Positions 52,859 to 63,400 of a stretch of DNA of 64,000 nucleotides are shown here, one piece after another. How positions within the stretch are numbered: position 1 is the stretch's first letter; each line of letters starts with the position of its first letter. The notes beneath the pieces were generated by a model that did no database searches, was not told where the DNA came from, and worked only from the letters and a program-made list of their open reading frames with translations. This DNA is from Deuterostichococcus epilithicus (Eukaryota > Chlorophyta > Trebouxiophyceae > Prasiolales > Stichococcaceae): NCBI GenBank assembly GCA_033439295.1, contig JAVTLE010000017.1, positions 124,001 through 188,000 of the forward strand, given 5' to 3'. A program made the position numbers and the translations under genes.

Positions 52859-55800
52859 TCAGACCGTCGCGGTGATGTAGGGGCACAGCCGGTCATGGTC
52901 GCCGCCGGCTGCCATCTCTGCTGAGAAAATCTCGGAAGGCCGCCCTGTGTCTGCCGCCATGCGCGCATACGATGTTATGTTCGGGCGCCCCCAGCCATTG
53001 GCACCAAAGAACTGCAGCGCAGAAGGGCCACAGATGAGCAGAACGAGTGAGGCAGGTATCCGTCACCCTGCACATGCATACCACTCGCGGGAAGGGCGAG
53101 GTTGCATCCAGGGAATCGTGACCTTCTCAGACGACAGGAATTAACCCACCATTCAGTGGATACAGTGCCGAGGAATCTGGCATGCAGCAAACAGTAGGAC
53201 CAGAGTTTCACAGGCGGACCGCCAGGTGCGTTGCCCCGGTGCGGGGTTGGGCTTGCAAAGCCAACGGCAGCTTCCGATGGAGGATTGCAGCGTCACGAGG
53301 CTGCGTGCTGTCGGTGCAGCGCCGCACATCAGTCAAAAGCCCAGGAAGCAGGAAGATTGTGTACCGGCACAGGGTCGGGCTCGCAAAACCATCGGAATGT
53401 GGACTGCAGCGCCGCAAAGCTGCCGGGCTTCGTAGGCCCATCGTCCCGCATCTGGTAGCCCCGCACGAAGGCCTGTGTCAGCAGCGTGCTGCCCGGGGCG
53501 CTTGCCTCTGCAGGGTCGAAAAGACGGCATCGGTCAGCAGGATAATGTGTGTGCAGCACTGAATGACCGGCAGCCGAACGACCGCTGTGAAGCGTGCAAG
53601 GGGCGCTCCCATAGCAGCACTGCAGCGGCGGCGTGGCAGCGGCGGTGGCGGCGTCATCGTCGGCAGAGGCGCAGTGAGGTGATGTGCGGCAGGTCGAGGC
53701 GATGGCCCCGTAGCAAGAGCCATATGCGAGAGCCAGATGCACCCCCCAGAGCAGCCGTGGAGCTCGCTGGCCCAGCCACAGCTTTTGCAGTTGACATGTT
53801 CCAGAGTCCACACCCACCTGAGGTCTCCTGCAGCAGGCCTGCCACCTCGCCCTCGTCCAGGTACATCAACAGCCCCTCCGCAATCCAGACTGTGGGCGCC
53901 TACGGAGGCAGAACGGCATGTCAGAGCGCAACAATTACAAGGGGTGATCTCCCTTCCGGAGGCAATCCTGCACTTGTTCTTTGGCAGCCGTTGAGTGCGC
54001 GGCAACACAGCGGCTCCCTGACCGGCCATCATGACCACCCGCTGGCACACGCGATGCGGCTTCCCAGATGAACAGGTTCAGACCCGGATGGGATGGGTGC
54101 GCCGGCCGACAGGGACACCGAGATGTGCCTCGGTGCCTGGCAACTGGCGCAGCGGCAGCAACGTGCCAAATGGGTGAGCAGTCCAAGGAAGTGGAGAGAC
54201 ACACAGCGTCCAGGCAGAGCTCAAAAACCCGCCTGCGAGTTGAAGCCGGCAGCTTGCAGTTTGGGCAGCCAGCCGCGAGCGCCCAGGTCTACCTCAAGCG
54301 TCGCCCTGCTACCCACTTTGAGCGGGTATCTGCGTGAAAGTCCACAGGCTGCTGAGGCTAGTCTTTGTGACAGCTCATTGGATCGCATCATTGGCACGCA
54401 GCTTGCCAATGGCCACCCAAGTGGACTTCCAGTGGCACGCCATTGGCCGCCGTCTGCACATTGCAACGTCGCGAGTGCATTTCCTCCGTTTGAGGCTGTC
54501 CAAAAGCTGGCGAAGCGCACAGAATCGCAGCAGGGACGAGGTAAAAGACACAGGGCTCCAAGAACGCACGGGCAGGCGCTAGCGCCGTCCGCTTCAGTCT
54601 GCGCGCCCGCGCGCGCCAACGCACGGTGTTTGGCGGCCAGCACATCCGCCTGGTCGATCTCGAACCAGGACACCCCTGCGGATTGGGCGGCAGCGTGCAG
54701 CGATGTTTGGGCATGTGCTGGGTGATGGGTGCTGCAGCATTCATCGCCTCGCCACGCCACAGAGCGGTCTTTGGCTGCCAGCTCGTCCGCCCTGTTGATC
54801 TTGAACCAGGGAATCAAAAACCAGAAATCATGAGCATGTGATCTGCTTGCTTGCTGTGTGCCAGAAAGCTTCTACGGCAACTCTATGCAGCCTGCCATGT
54901 GCGGTCTGTCGTCGTCACCTTTCAGGAAGTCGAGGCGCCAAGCGCGGGTATCCATGCCGGCGCCCAGCAGCACCACCTGCCGCTTCCCGCTTCCGTCGCT
55001 AGGATGCAGCGCGGCAGCCCGCTCCAGGGCCTCCTCCAGCTGGCGGTCGAACCACCAGGTGCGCACCGCCAGACGCCCCGCCAGGTGCTTCCGGTTGTAC
55101 TTCCGTGCCAGCTTCGCCGGCAGCGCGGGCGCTGCTGCGGCCGGCGGCCTGCCGTCTTCTGCCTTGCCATTCTCTTTTGGTGGCTTGCCGTCACCGCCGG
55201 CCGCGGAGGCGGCATGTTGCCCGGCGCGCCCCACGCCCCACATCTGCAGCAGGGTCTAGGGTTCAGGGCACCATACCTGCCGCTCGAGCAGCAGCTCGTG
55301 GGCGGCCATCGTCGGTCCTACGAGCAGCTCCAGCCCACAGCCGGCAGCCTGACAATGTGCACCGCCACGAGCCCAGCAAGCCCTGCATGGCGAGGCAGGC
55401 TGCGCCGCTGCCTAGCCCCGGAGTGCCGGACCCCTCTCGATCGCTCTGAGCATCATCTTGGAGCGCCCAGCCGTCTCAGCAGAGGCAGGCCTTGGCAGAA
55501 TGCTACCTTGGCATACTCGTTGGCCTGGCGCAAAGCATCGGGCCCCGCCAGATGTGCCGCCAGGGGGTCGTCAAACAGGCTGCCCTCCTCCTGCACCTCG
55601 ATCGCCCGCAGCGCTGCGCCCAGGATTAACGATGGTTTCGAAAGGCAACCAAGCACACGCTGATGTGCCGCCCGGTAGCTCGATGATGGCGTGGCAGAGA
55701 TGATGTGAAGCACGGGATGGATGCGCGGATGTCACCGGCGCTGTCATGCCAGAGGCTGGATCGCAGGTACATCCTTCAGAGCAGCGCAGGGTTTGCAAAG

Positions 55801-56396
55801 CCTGAACATTCACCTGCCACCAGGCGCGAGGAAAAAGACACAGCGCCTGCGGCAGCAGTGAAAAGCACGCCGGGCCTTGAATGCTGTAGCCGTCAAGATG
55901 GGCTCGTCTCGTCGCTGGACAATGGATCAAAACTCGATGCATCCTGGAGTTGCGGAATCTACGACCGAAAGCACAAGTGGCGAACTGTAATCTAATGAGA
56001 TGCCCGCAGAAGCTGCCACATGGCATTGGACATGTTCTGAGCGTGACTGTCCCAAGGCTTCAGGTGTGGGTGCTCTGCATGCCATTCGTGCCCAGCAGTG
56101 CAGCGAGCTGCAGGGAATCTTACGCCAGAATGTAGGGCAGTCACAATAACACATTCCTCGGGTGTGGCTGCATAGGCATTATGAATAGGGTGACACTCAC
56201 CGTCTAGGTCGCCATACTCGGGAGTGCGCTTCGAAAAGCGCCGGTGCACCTGCCAAGAAAGGGCCAGCAGGGACGCAGCTCCGATTGCGAGCAGCGTGTT
56301 CTGCTGCGTGTCGCCCCGCATTACAACTGATTTCGATTTGAAGGCTCTGCTCAATTGCACCCAAGTCGGTTGTGTGCTAGAGCTGCTGCGCTTCAA
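52859..56396 (-). CDS. SAM-dependent methyltransferase, leucine-carboxyl-methyltransferase type (PF04072/TIGR00027-like)
   Basis: Eight exons in exact phase: 56396-56201, 55613-55507, 55243-54919, 54675-54570, 54329-54233, 53899-53818, 53507 to about 53365, 53011-52859 (TGA); about 402 residues. The N-terminus carries one hydrophobic segment (TLLAIGAASLLALSW), suggesting an anchor or organelle signal. Family motifs follow in order: ALRAIE..LFDDPLA, RTWWFD, QVVLLGAGMDTRAWRLD (SAM motif I), WFEIDQADVLAAKHRAL, LEVDLGARGWLPKLQAAGF, APTVWIAEGLLMYL, APGSTLL, and GWGRPNITSYARMAADTGRP near the end. These enzymes methylate carboxyl or other groups on proteins or polyketides; the substrate here is unknown. 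Intron 5 has a CAG|GC donor and a TAG acceptor. A second ATG at 56321 lies closer to the anchor. Three exon edges have decayed copies nearby. Confidence 0.85.
53240..53300 (-). repeat. Decayed copy of the 3' edge of methyltransferase exon 7
   Basis: GGGTTGGGCTTGCAAAGCCA here matches GGGTCGGGCTCGCAAAACCA at about 53372 on the plus strand, and both continue into a CCGATGG..TGCAGCG-like stretch. The spacing is about 125 bases, downstream in the gene's direction. Confidence 0.6.
54405..54815 (-). repeat. Decayed copies of methyltransferase exons 4 and 5
   Basis: At about 54815-54750 the minus strand reads PWFKINRADELAAKDRSVA, a copy of exon 4 (SWFEIDQADVLAAKHRALA, from 54675), about 140 bases upstream of it. 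At about 54460-54405 it reads VPLEVHLGGHWQAACQ, resembling ATLEVDLGARGWLPKLQ of exon 5 (54329-54233). Each copy lies in the intron before the exon it resembles. Confidence 0.7.
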
Positions 56397-56967
56397 GCGT
56401 CGCGGTCGTGACGGTATGACTGATGACTAAGGGGGTGGGACTCTACGGTCCCGACAGAATGGGAACGGAACAAAAGTAGAAACATGCAGCAGCTTCACGT
56501 TGCCTGCGCTTTGCAACAGACGCACTCCTGATGCAGTTTGTTCGTCAGGTCGCCTTTTGCTGACATCTCGCCCCCGGATTCGAGCGGGCACATTCTTTTC
56601 GAAGTGTGACATACTGCACAGCCTGCTGCGCGCTTGTACGGAAGCGTTGATCAGACGTTACATCGGCCGCACGTGCCTACGACAACCCGATCTACCTCTG
56701 AGGCGCCTACTTCCATTCATAGCGCGTGCCAGTGTCCCGGTCATCCCTGTGATCTTGCTCAAGGGATCGGTGACCTCGGGCAACCTGGGCTAGATCGTTG
56801 GCTGCACCAGGACAGCGCATCGCAGACCTGCCGTGCGCACGCTGGCAGATCAGCCTGCCAGCCCGGCTGCGCCCGGCAGCAACTGCGCCTGAGCGTACAG
56901 ACTCGCCCACACCCCAGCGGACCTGAACGCCCCGGCATGTGACGGCGCATGGCGGCGGCGCCGCGCC
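56397..56967. promoter_or_regulatory. Shared upstream region of two divergent genes
   Basis: About 570 bases separate the PF04072-type methyltransferase start (-) from the zDHHC start (+). No exon-like block is present. It probably holds both promoters. No specific motif could be assigned. Confidence 0.45.
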
Positions 56968-59900
56968 ATGGCAGCCTGGGAGCGCATCAACGGCGTCGTG
57001 TATGGAGTCATCGGCCTGCACCTGTTCATCTACTTTGCCACAGTCTCCTGCGTGGTGCGGCAGTTTGTCATGCTAATGTACGGCCGGCACCACACCTGCA
57101 TCATGCTCTGCGCCTGCGCCGCCGCGCATGCGGCCAAGCTGAGGCAGTGGGCGGACTTCAAGACAGCCTTGTGCCATGACCGGCTGAAGCGTCAGGCGTT
57201 GCCCATCAAGTCAGTGATGTCATTGTCACCACCATCGTTCCATTGTTCCCTCCACGTGCAGATCATTCCGTGGCTCAGCTACTCGGTGCCAGGCCTGGGC
57301 CACCTGCTGGCGCTGTCGGGCACAGTGGCCGCCAGCCTGGCGTGCCTCATCACTGCGGTGGTTTCGGACCCCGGCAGGTGAGCATCATTTTCACTTTTTT
57401 ATGCACCTCTGGCAGTCGCTCACCGCAGCCTGGCGTGCCTCATCACCGCGGCGGTGTGATTCGATCCCGACATGTTTGCATCGGTTTCCACTTGCGGTTG
57501 CTAGTCTTGCAGCGGCTTGCTGCTGCCTAGCATACAGCATGCACGGTGTTGGTGGTCGGCCCCTTCCGGGTTCCACACTGCACGTTCTCGCTGCAAGGCG
57601 TGACGCAGCAAGCCGGCTGTTGGCCCGCCGGCCTCACGGGGGCATATGCACGTTCAGCCTCAAGGATTTTGTGTTTCCCTCGTGAGAAAATCAAGAGTTC
57701 CCAAAGACCAAGACCAGAAAACACCCCCCCAGGAGAGCAGTATCAATTCGAAAGCGCTACCTCGTGCATGGCTAAAACGGTCTTCAATCGTGCCCCAGTG
57801 TGCCGGAAGGTTACACGCCGCGGAGCTGGAGGCGCAGCACTCTGTGGAACATAATCAAGTTTTGGAAGGGCTGTCTCTTGGACGGCCAAGTTGATCGTCA
57901 TATTTCTGCAGTGTGCCGGAGGATTACACGCCGGAGCTGGAGGCGCAGCACTGTGTGGTGGAGGTCAAAAGGAAGGTGCGTCACCAAAGGGTTTAGAGTC
58001 GATTAGGGTGCCCTGCAGAGCCATGAAGCCCACCTCCCACCTGTGCAACTGCGCAGAGAAGCTACTGCATGCTGGTGGGGCCTGCTTCGGCGCTGATGCT
58101 GCTGACATCACCGTGCATGCGCGCTGCAGCGCTCTGGTGACTGGCGCTTTACATGTAGCTACGCCGGCGCCTGTACCTGCGATTCTGTAGAGCGGCAGCC
58201 TGAAGGCTTTTTTTGCGCTTGGCCCTCTCTGTAGAGCGGCGGCGTGAGGGTCTGCCAGAAGTGCGGGCACGGCAAGCCGCCGCGGGCGCACCACTGCCGC
58301 GTCTGCCGCCGCTGCATCCTGCGCATGGTGCGCAAATTCAGAAAGATCAACAGATAAATACAACAACAAAATCCCAGGACTTCTCGCAACAGCACACAGC
58401 TGCTTTGGAACAATTCTAACGCTCTATCCTGTGATGGTCACTACCCAGAACGCTGTTGGGCATCTGCCCGTGGACAACAGGCGCCGTGGCTGAAGCCGCG
58501 TCGGGCATCTAGGCTGTGCGAAGCACTGTCACACCGCTGCTGGCACCCAGTGCGCTCTGGGCGGCAGCACCCCAGTCTTGACGGCCCGCCTGTGGCAGCG
58601 CACTGCGGGCAACATGGCAGTGGCCGGGCGTGCTGTACACAAGTCCTCACCGTTTTCTCGCTGCCGCTGAACTGTCCCCACTGCCCGCGACTCAACGACT
58701 GCGCGAGCCATAGAATTTTGTGTGGAAACTACCTCGCTCACCTTTGAAATTTCGCCTTGTAAGAATACCCAACCACACGCTGTGCTCTCTCATCCACAGG
58801 ACCACCACTGCCCGTGGCTCAATAATTGCGTGGGGCACGGCAACTACCGCGCCTTCCTCCAATTCCTCGCCTACTCGACCGCGGCAACCTGCCACGCGCT
58901 GGGGTTGCTGGCTGCGCATGCGGTGCACGCTGTCGGCGCCGCAACATCGCACCACGTGCTGCGCACCGGCCCGCAGGCCAAGGTGGGACGCCCGCAAACT
59001 GTCCTCCCGACGCCGAGACTCGGAAAGCGGGGAAGTGAGGTCAGTGAGCCAGGATGCCAAGCATTATCGGGGCCTGCTGGCAGCGCACACGCCGCACGCG
59101 TGCAGCGTACCGGCCGGCGGGACGGGGGCAGATTGCCGAGATGCTCAGGGTTTAGGCTTTGAGGTTTCCTCGCAGCCCACAGTTGTTTGCGCCATCTGCG
59201 TCGCAAAAGCCTAATCACATCCTGGCCAGGCTGGTCACTCTCTCCTGGCCACAAGCAGAGAGCTCCAGTGCGGGGCTCCAGCCAACAGTGGGACATGGCA
59301 TGCGCCGATGGTGGGAGGACATGCACAGCTACTGTGCATTCATGCCAAGCTGGTGTCATCAATACACAGTGCTGATGTAGGAAATCGGAACACGTCTGGT
59401 TGAGGCGTGGCCCCTTACGCAGCAGCTTACGCAGATAAGCGCGTTGTGAGTGCAGGCAGCGAGCAGCACTTGCACTTCGCTTGCGCGTCGGCTCGTCAGC
59501 GTGACGATGTTGCTGTGAGGGTCGCCTGCGCATGCACCTGAGCTCAATCGTTGTTGCCTTGAGCTGTCGATGTGAGGGTCGTTCTGCGCTAGGCCGGCGG
59601 CGGCAGCGTCACGTTGGGATGTTGTGCGTATTTGTTTGGTCCTGCTGCTGAACTTGCACAGTATCTCAGCTTGCTGGACGTGTCGACTCACGAGCATTAC
59701 TGAGGCCTCAATCCTCTCCAACTCTCAAATGCTCCAAAATTCATGGGGTTAGCGGGCAATTCGCCAGACACAGCGCTTGCCGGCTGTCTCACTTTCAATG
59801 CGATCGATCAAAGCTGATCTTTGTGTCTCTTTCAGATCAACGGTCAGAGGTGGGCTGCCATGCATGTGCAGTGGGATCAGCGGCACACTCGCCGGGCGCA

Positions 59901-61405
59901 TCTTCCGGCGCTGCACGCCAGAGTTTCGAGGTCCACGCCGGTCGAAAGATCACAACAGTCATCTGGTCACAGGCGGCGGGGTCGGCGGCAACCTCGCCGG
60001 GCGCGGCGCGCCAGGGGGCCATTCCCCAAGCTTGCAAGCCGTTATATCTAAGCCCGCCAGCAGACTTGAAAACCCCCTGCAGACCTGAACAACCGGGCGA
60101 CCCCGGTCCCCGCAGGCGGTGGGGCTGGCGGCCGACTCCCCCGGCGCGGCGCCCGCGGGCTACAGCATCAGCTGGGCGGCGCTGCAGGTCTGTGCGACCG
60201 CGACGGCGCTGCCGCTCGCGATGGCGCTGTGCGGCCTGCTGGCATGGAACGGCTGGCTGCTGAGCCGCAACCTCAGCACCATCGAGTACCATGAGGTAGG
60301 AGCACCTGACAGTGGAACCATGCTGCTTGGGCAGCAAGGTGTGTCACCCATCAGCCTGCCGCCTGCTTCCTGCGCATCGACGCGGGCGAGTCGCACTCTG
60401 GCGCCGGCCGCTGCGGAGCGCCGGCCGCTGCGTGGCGCGCTGCATGGCGTTGCAGCTTGGCGCTAACGCGACGTGCAGCGCCGACACACCGTCGAAAGAC
60501 GTCCATCGCCACGTCCTTTGCCGCTCTGGTCATGAACCAGTGCAGTTGCCTGGCAACCCGCCTGCCTGGCTTCTCCGCAGCGCATCACGGCACAGATCCG
60601 CGCGGCAGCGAGCGGGCGGGCGGACACCAGCGACAAGGTTCTGAACGCAGGCCACACGTGATGTTGCTGCTGCAGTCCCCCAGCCAGCTTTGATCACAGC
60701 AAGGCTGCGGCAAGGCTGCGAAGTATTGTTTCCGCTTCTGCCGCAGGGCGTCACGCAACGGTAGAGATTTGGACGGCGCGCGCCTGCGCCGCTGCAAAGC
60801 GGCACCCCTCAAACGAACATTGTCCCCTCGCCAATGCCGCCGCTCATGGGCCTTGGAATCAGAAGAACTTATGCCTGCCCACTTCTGCCGCAGGGCATCA
60901 CAGCGGAGATTCGGGCGGCACGGGCCGGCGCGGCCGCGGGGCGGCACCCCTACCATCTTGGCCCCCTGGCCAACGTTGCCGCCGTGTGCGGCCCGCTGGG
61001 ACCCGCCTGGTGCCTGCCGCTGGTGCGCACAGAGTTGATCTCCCAAACTCCAATTTACCGGAACAGGAAAGCAAAGACGCCCTTTGCGATCCTTGGCGTC
61101 AACTGCTCCTGGGCAGTGGCGATTGGCGTCTACATAGGCCGGCCACCGCGCATCTGCGGAGCTGTTACCCATGCCACCAGCGCCGCTCGTGGCTCGTGCG
61201 CCGTGTGCGGCTGTCGCCTTGGTGCATGTGGCGCTGCCGCTGCTGCTACTCAGGCCTCGTACACCTGCTGCTGTCGCTGCAAGCTGACGCTCAGCCGCTT
61301 CCCGGGCTGCAGAGTGCCTCGGCGGACGGTCCCGGCACGGCTTTCCCAACCATCTGGGACGAGGACGGGCTGGTAGTGGGCGGCGCCGCCGGCAGACTGG
61401 GCTGA
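56968..61405 (+). CDS. zDHHC protein S-acyltransferase (palmitoyltransferase)
   Basis: Eight exons: 56968 to about 57054, 57262-57377, 57912-57975, 58235-58327, 58800-58982, 60116-60295, 60894-61022, 61313-61405 (TGA); about 314 residues. Two membrane segments come first ([38 protein letters not shown]), then [15 protein letters not shown] (the DPG motif). The cysteine-rich domain is [20 protein letters not shown], and a splice site then joins CILRM to [19 protein letters not shown] with the catalytic Cys. Two more membrane segments follow, then NLSTIEYHE (TTxE-like), [16 protein letters not shown], and a C-terminal [12 protein letters not shown] tail. The enzyme transfers palmitate from acyl-CoA to protein cysteines on Golgi, ER or plasma membrane. 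Exon 4 uses a TAG acceptor. Nearly every intron holds copies of the adjoining exon edge. The first exon's donor is uncertain by one codon. Confidence 0.9.
57426..57860 (+). repeat. Decayed copies of zDHHC exon 2 end and exon 3
   Basis: At 57426 CAGCCTGGCGTGCCTCATCA repeats the end of exon 2 (same 20 bases at 57333), 93 bases further on, with a ruined donor. At 57796 CAGTGTGCCGG, then TTACACGCC..GGAGCTGGAGGC, repeats exon 3 with its acceptor (real at 57909), 113 bases upstream, with a 2-base insertion that breaks the frame. Confidence 0.85.
58185..58742 (+). repeat. Decayed copies of the zDHHC exon 4 and exon 5 starts
   Basis: At 58185 CTGTAGAGCGGC repeats the exon 4 acceptor and start (58229), only 44 bases upstream. 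At 58676-58742 the sequence reads [13 protein letters not shown], then CGNYLAH, a copy of the DHHC exon start ([19 protein letters not shown] at 58800), about 126 bases upstream. The catalytic DHHC is not kept in the copy. Confidence 0.75.
59869..60020 (+). repeat. Two decayed copies of the zDHHC exon 6 start
   Basis: The real start is CAG|GCGGTGGGGCTGGCGGCC at 60113. Copies begin at 59970 (CAGGCGGCGGGGTCGGCGGC, then CTCGCCGGGCGCGGCGCG) and 59869 (CAGTGGGATCAGCGGCACAC, then TCGCCGGGCGCATC). Spacings are 143 and 101 bases. The nearer copy is the better match. Confidence 0.75.
60576..60800 (+). repeat. Two decayed copies of the zDHHC exon 7 start
   Basis: The real start is TTCTGCCGCAG|GGCATCACA at 60884-60902. 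Copies occur at 60744 (TTCTGCCGCAGGGCGTCACG) and 60576 (TTCTCCGCAGCGCATCACGG). Spacings are 148 and 168 bases. Each copy keeps the acceptor. Confidence 0.75.
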
Positions 61406-61468
61406 GGGAATGCCGATGCTGTTGCACAATGCGCTCGCAGATCGACTTTTGTTCTAGCCGGGTTGATC

Positions 61469-61473
61469 TGTAA
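61469..61473 (+). terminator. Possible TGTAA polyadenylation signal of the zDHHC gene
   Basis: TGTAA lies 64 bases after the stop codon. TGTAA is the usual poly(A) signal of green algae such as Chlamydomonas; its use here is inference. Confidence 0.4.
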
Positions 61474-61982
61474 CGGGACTAACATAGCAACATGTCATAA
61501 TCTTTCTGCTGCCTGCCAGCGCCGACACCGCCGCTCCATGGCTGCCGCACGCCGCCGCTGGCACCGCCGCGCTAGCTCATTCACCAGTCGCTGCCAAGCC
61601 CGACATTCGTCCTTAGAAGCTTTCACTGCCACGACACATGCATTGATCCTTTGCCTTGCTTGCATGTGCAGCAGCAGCAGCGAGCTGCCTCTACTTGTGC
61701 GTGCCGCTGAAGATGCCTCAAGACTGCTCTCGGGACGTCCCGGACCGGTCTCGGGACGTCCAAAGCAAATCCCAAGATCACTTGGAATAGGCGTGTGTTT
61801 TTTTAGGCTTGAGAAGCCAGAACGCAATTTCATATGCTTAGCACTTTCATCCTCCACCCTGCTCACATTTCAGGGCAGTGATATCATGTGCTGCAAGGGC
61901 AAACGAGCGAGCAGCTGACCGGAAGGCCGTGTGGGTGCATCTGCCAACTATCTGCAACATATCAAGTGACATATTTACAGCC
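61474..61982. other. Intergenic region before the Kelch gene
   Basis: No exon is recognised. CGGGACGTCC occurs twice at about 61732-61760 (TCTCGGGACGTCC repeated 21 bases apart). The Kelch gene promoter should lie here. Confidence 0.4.
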
Positions 61983-63400
61983 ATGCGCTATGAATGGCAG
62001 CAAGCGGTTTCCGAGGGAGACGTGCCCACCGCTCGGAGCAGCCACAGCGTCGTCGCCGTGAAGGTGCTAGCGGCTTTCATTTCAGCCGTGCAGTGATCTT
62101 GCGCCTTGAAGTTCACATCGCCTGGAATACGTCAGCCATCCAGCAAGGTCGTTGCGGCTCGCCCTGGCCAGAACGCTGATGCAGTCACGAGATCACAAGG
62201 GCATGCATGAGAATCGGTTTGGCTGCAAGCGCCTGCCGATAGCGTCTCCAAATTGTGCAGTTTGCGCCGCGGCAGGTTTCTTCTGGGAGCATGCGGTCAG
62301 CTATGGACAAGCGTGTAGCTCGTGGCGTACGCAACGCACTCTGTACAGCGCGTAGAGAACCTCGGCTAGGGGCCAATGCGCTGCTAGCTGGAAGGGCATT
62401 GGGCATGGATGTGCCCAGCAGCACGCGCACATACGTCCACCGCATGCGCACAGCTCCCGGGACGGCACTCTGCGTTACACGGCCACTCGAACAAGGCAAA
62501 GCTCATCCTTTCAAGGCGTCCTTGCGCCCGTGCAGGATACGATCCTCGTCTTCGGCGGCGAGCACGTGCCGCGCACGCCGCTGCCGAAGGACGTCTTCCG
62601 CTACGATTGCACCGCGCGCCGATGGGAAACGCTCGCGACGTCAGGGCCGGCGCCGTGCGGGCGCGTGGGCCACGCCGCCGCCGCGTCGGATCCGACATGT
62701 ACGTTGTTGGCGGACGTACGGGGAAGGACTTCGGCGACTCCAGCCTGAACGACCTGCACGTCCTGACACCTGCACAGGTCATCACTCCACGTTGACCTTT
62801 CAGAATTTCAGACTTTCGGAAGTTCAAAAGTGATCGATGACACGGAATGTTAGACAGAATGCTCTGCGGACTCCAGCCTCGACGACATGCTACATCCTGG
62901 ACGCGGCGCCAGGTGGGACGCATGGGTTTGCATACATTGGGCCTTCAGTCGTTGATGGGCAGTCTGGCACCCCCCTATCCAATTCCGGAGGGTCTCGGGC
63001 GTTAGGCAAACAGCCTGCGACATGCGGTGCCGGCAGGCTGCTGGTGCAGTGACTGCATTGATGCATGCACGGAAGGTGCCTGGGACGATGCGGAGCGGCC
63101 AGAAAAGCACGGCTTCTGTCCTGCAACTCGCATCGGCCACCCGGACAGCAGGCCACAACCCCTTATTGTGGACGGCTGGAAAGTCCACGACGATCCTCTG
63201 CTTTAGGCGCATGGAGGAAGCTGGAGGCAGCCGGCGACGTGCCGCAGGCGCGCAGCTACCATGCGGCCGCGGCCCTGGGCAGCAGCCTATACGTCTTTGG
63301 CGGCTGCGGCGCCGGCGGCCGCCTGAACGAGCTGCACCGCTACGATCCTGGCGCCAACACCTGGATACGACTGCCTTCCAGTGACAACGTGCCGGTGAAC
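61983..63400 (+). CDS. Kelch-repeat protein (nitrile-specifier/ACBP-like Kelch arrangement)
   Basis: Exons: 61983-62063 (YEWQQAVSEGDVPTARSSHS); 62536 to about 62780 (DTILVFGGEHVPRTPLPKDV, FRYDCTARRWETL, GPAPCGRVGHAAAA, then MYVVGGRTGKDFGDSSLNDL); about 63205-63395 (AWRKLEAAGDVPQARSYHAA, LGSSLYVFGGCGAGGRLNEL, HRYDPGANTW). Each unit has the Kelch GG, Y and W pattern with P-x-AR-S-x-H, so several beta-propeller blades are present. Plant nitrile-specifier proteins share this order, but their catalytic residues cannot be judged here and many Kelch proteins are scaffolds. The frame changes by one base near 62675, inside a run of GCC/GCG, between HAAAA and GSDMYVVGG. Further blades may follow beyond 63400 but are not seen before the window ends. 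Confidence 0.75.
62855..62905 (+). repeat. Decayed copy of the end of Kelch exon 2
   Basis: GCGGACTCCAGCCTCGACGA at about 62866 repeats GGCGACTCCAGCCTGAACGA at 62735, about 130 bases downstream of the real exon edge. The downstream similarity runs through CATCCTGGAC versus CACGTCCTGAC. Confidence 0.6.
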
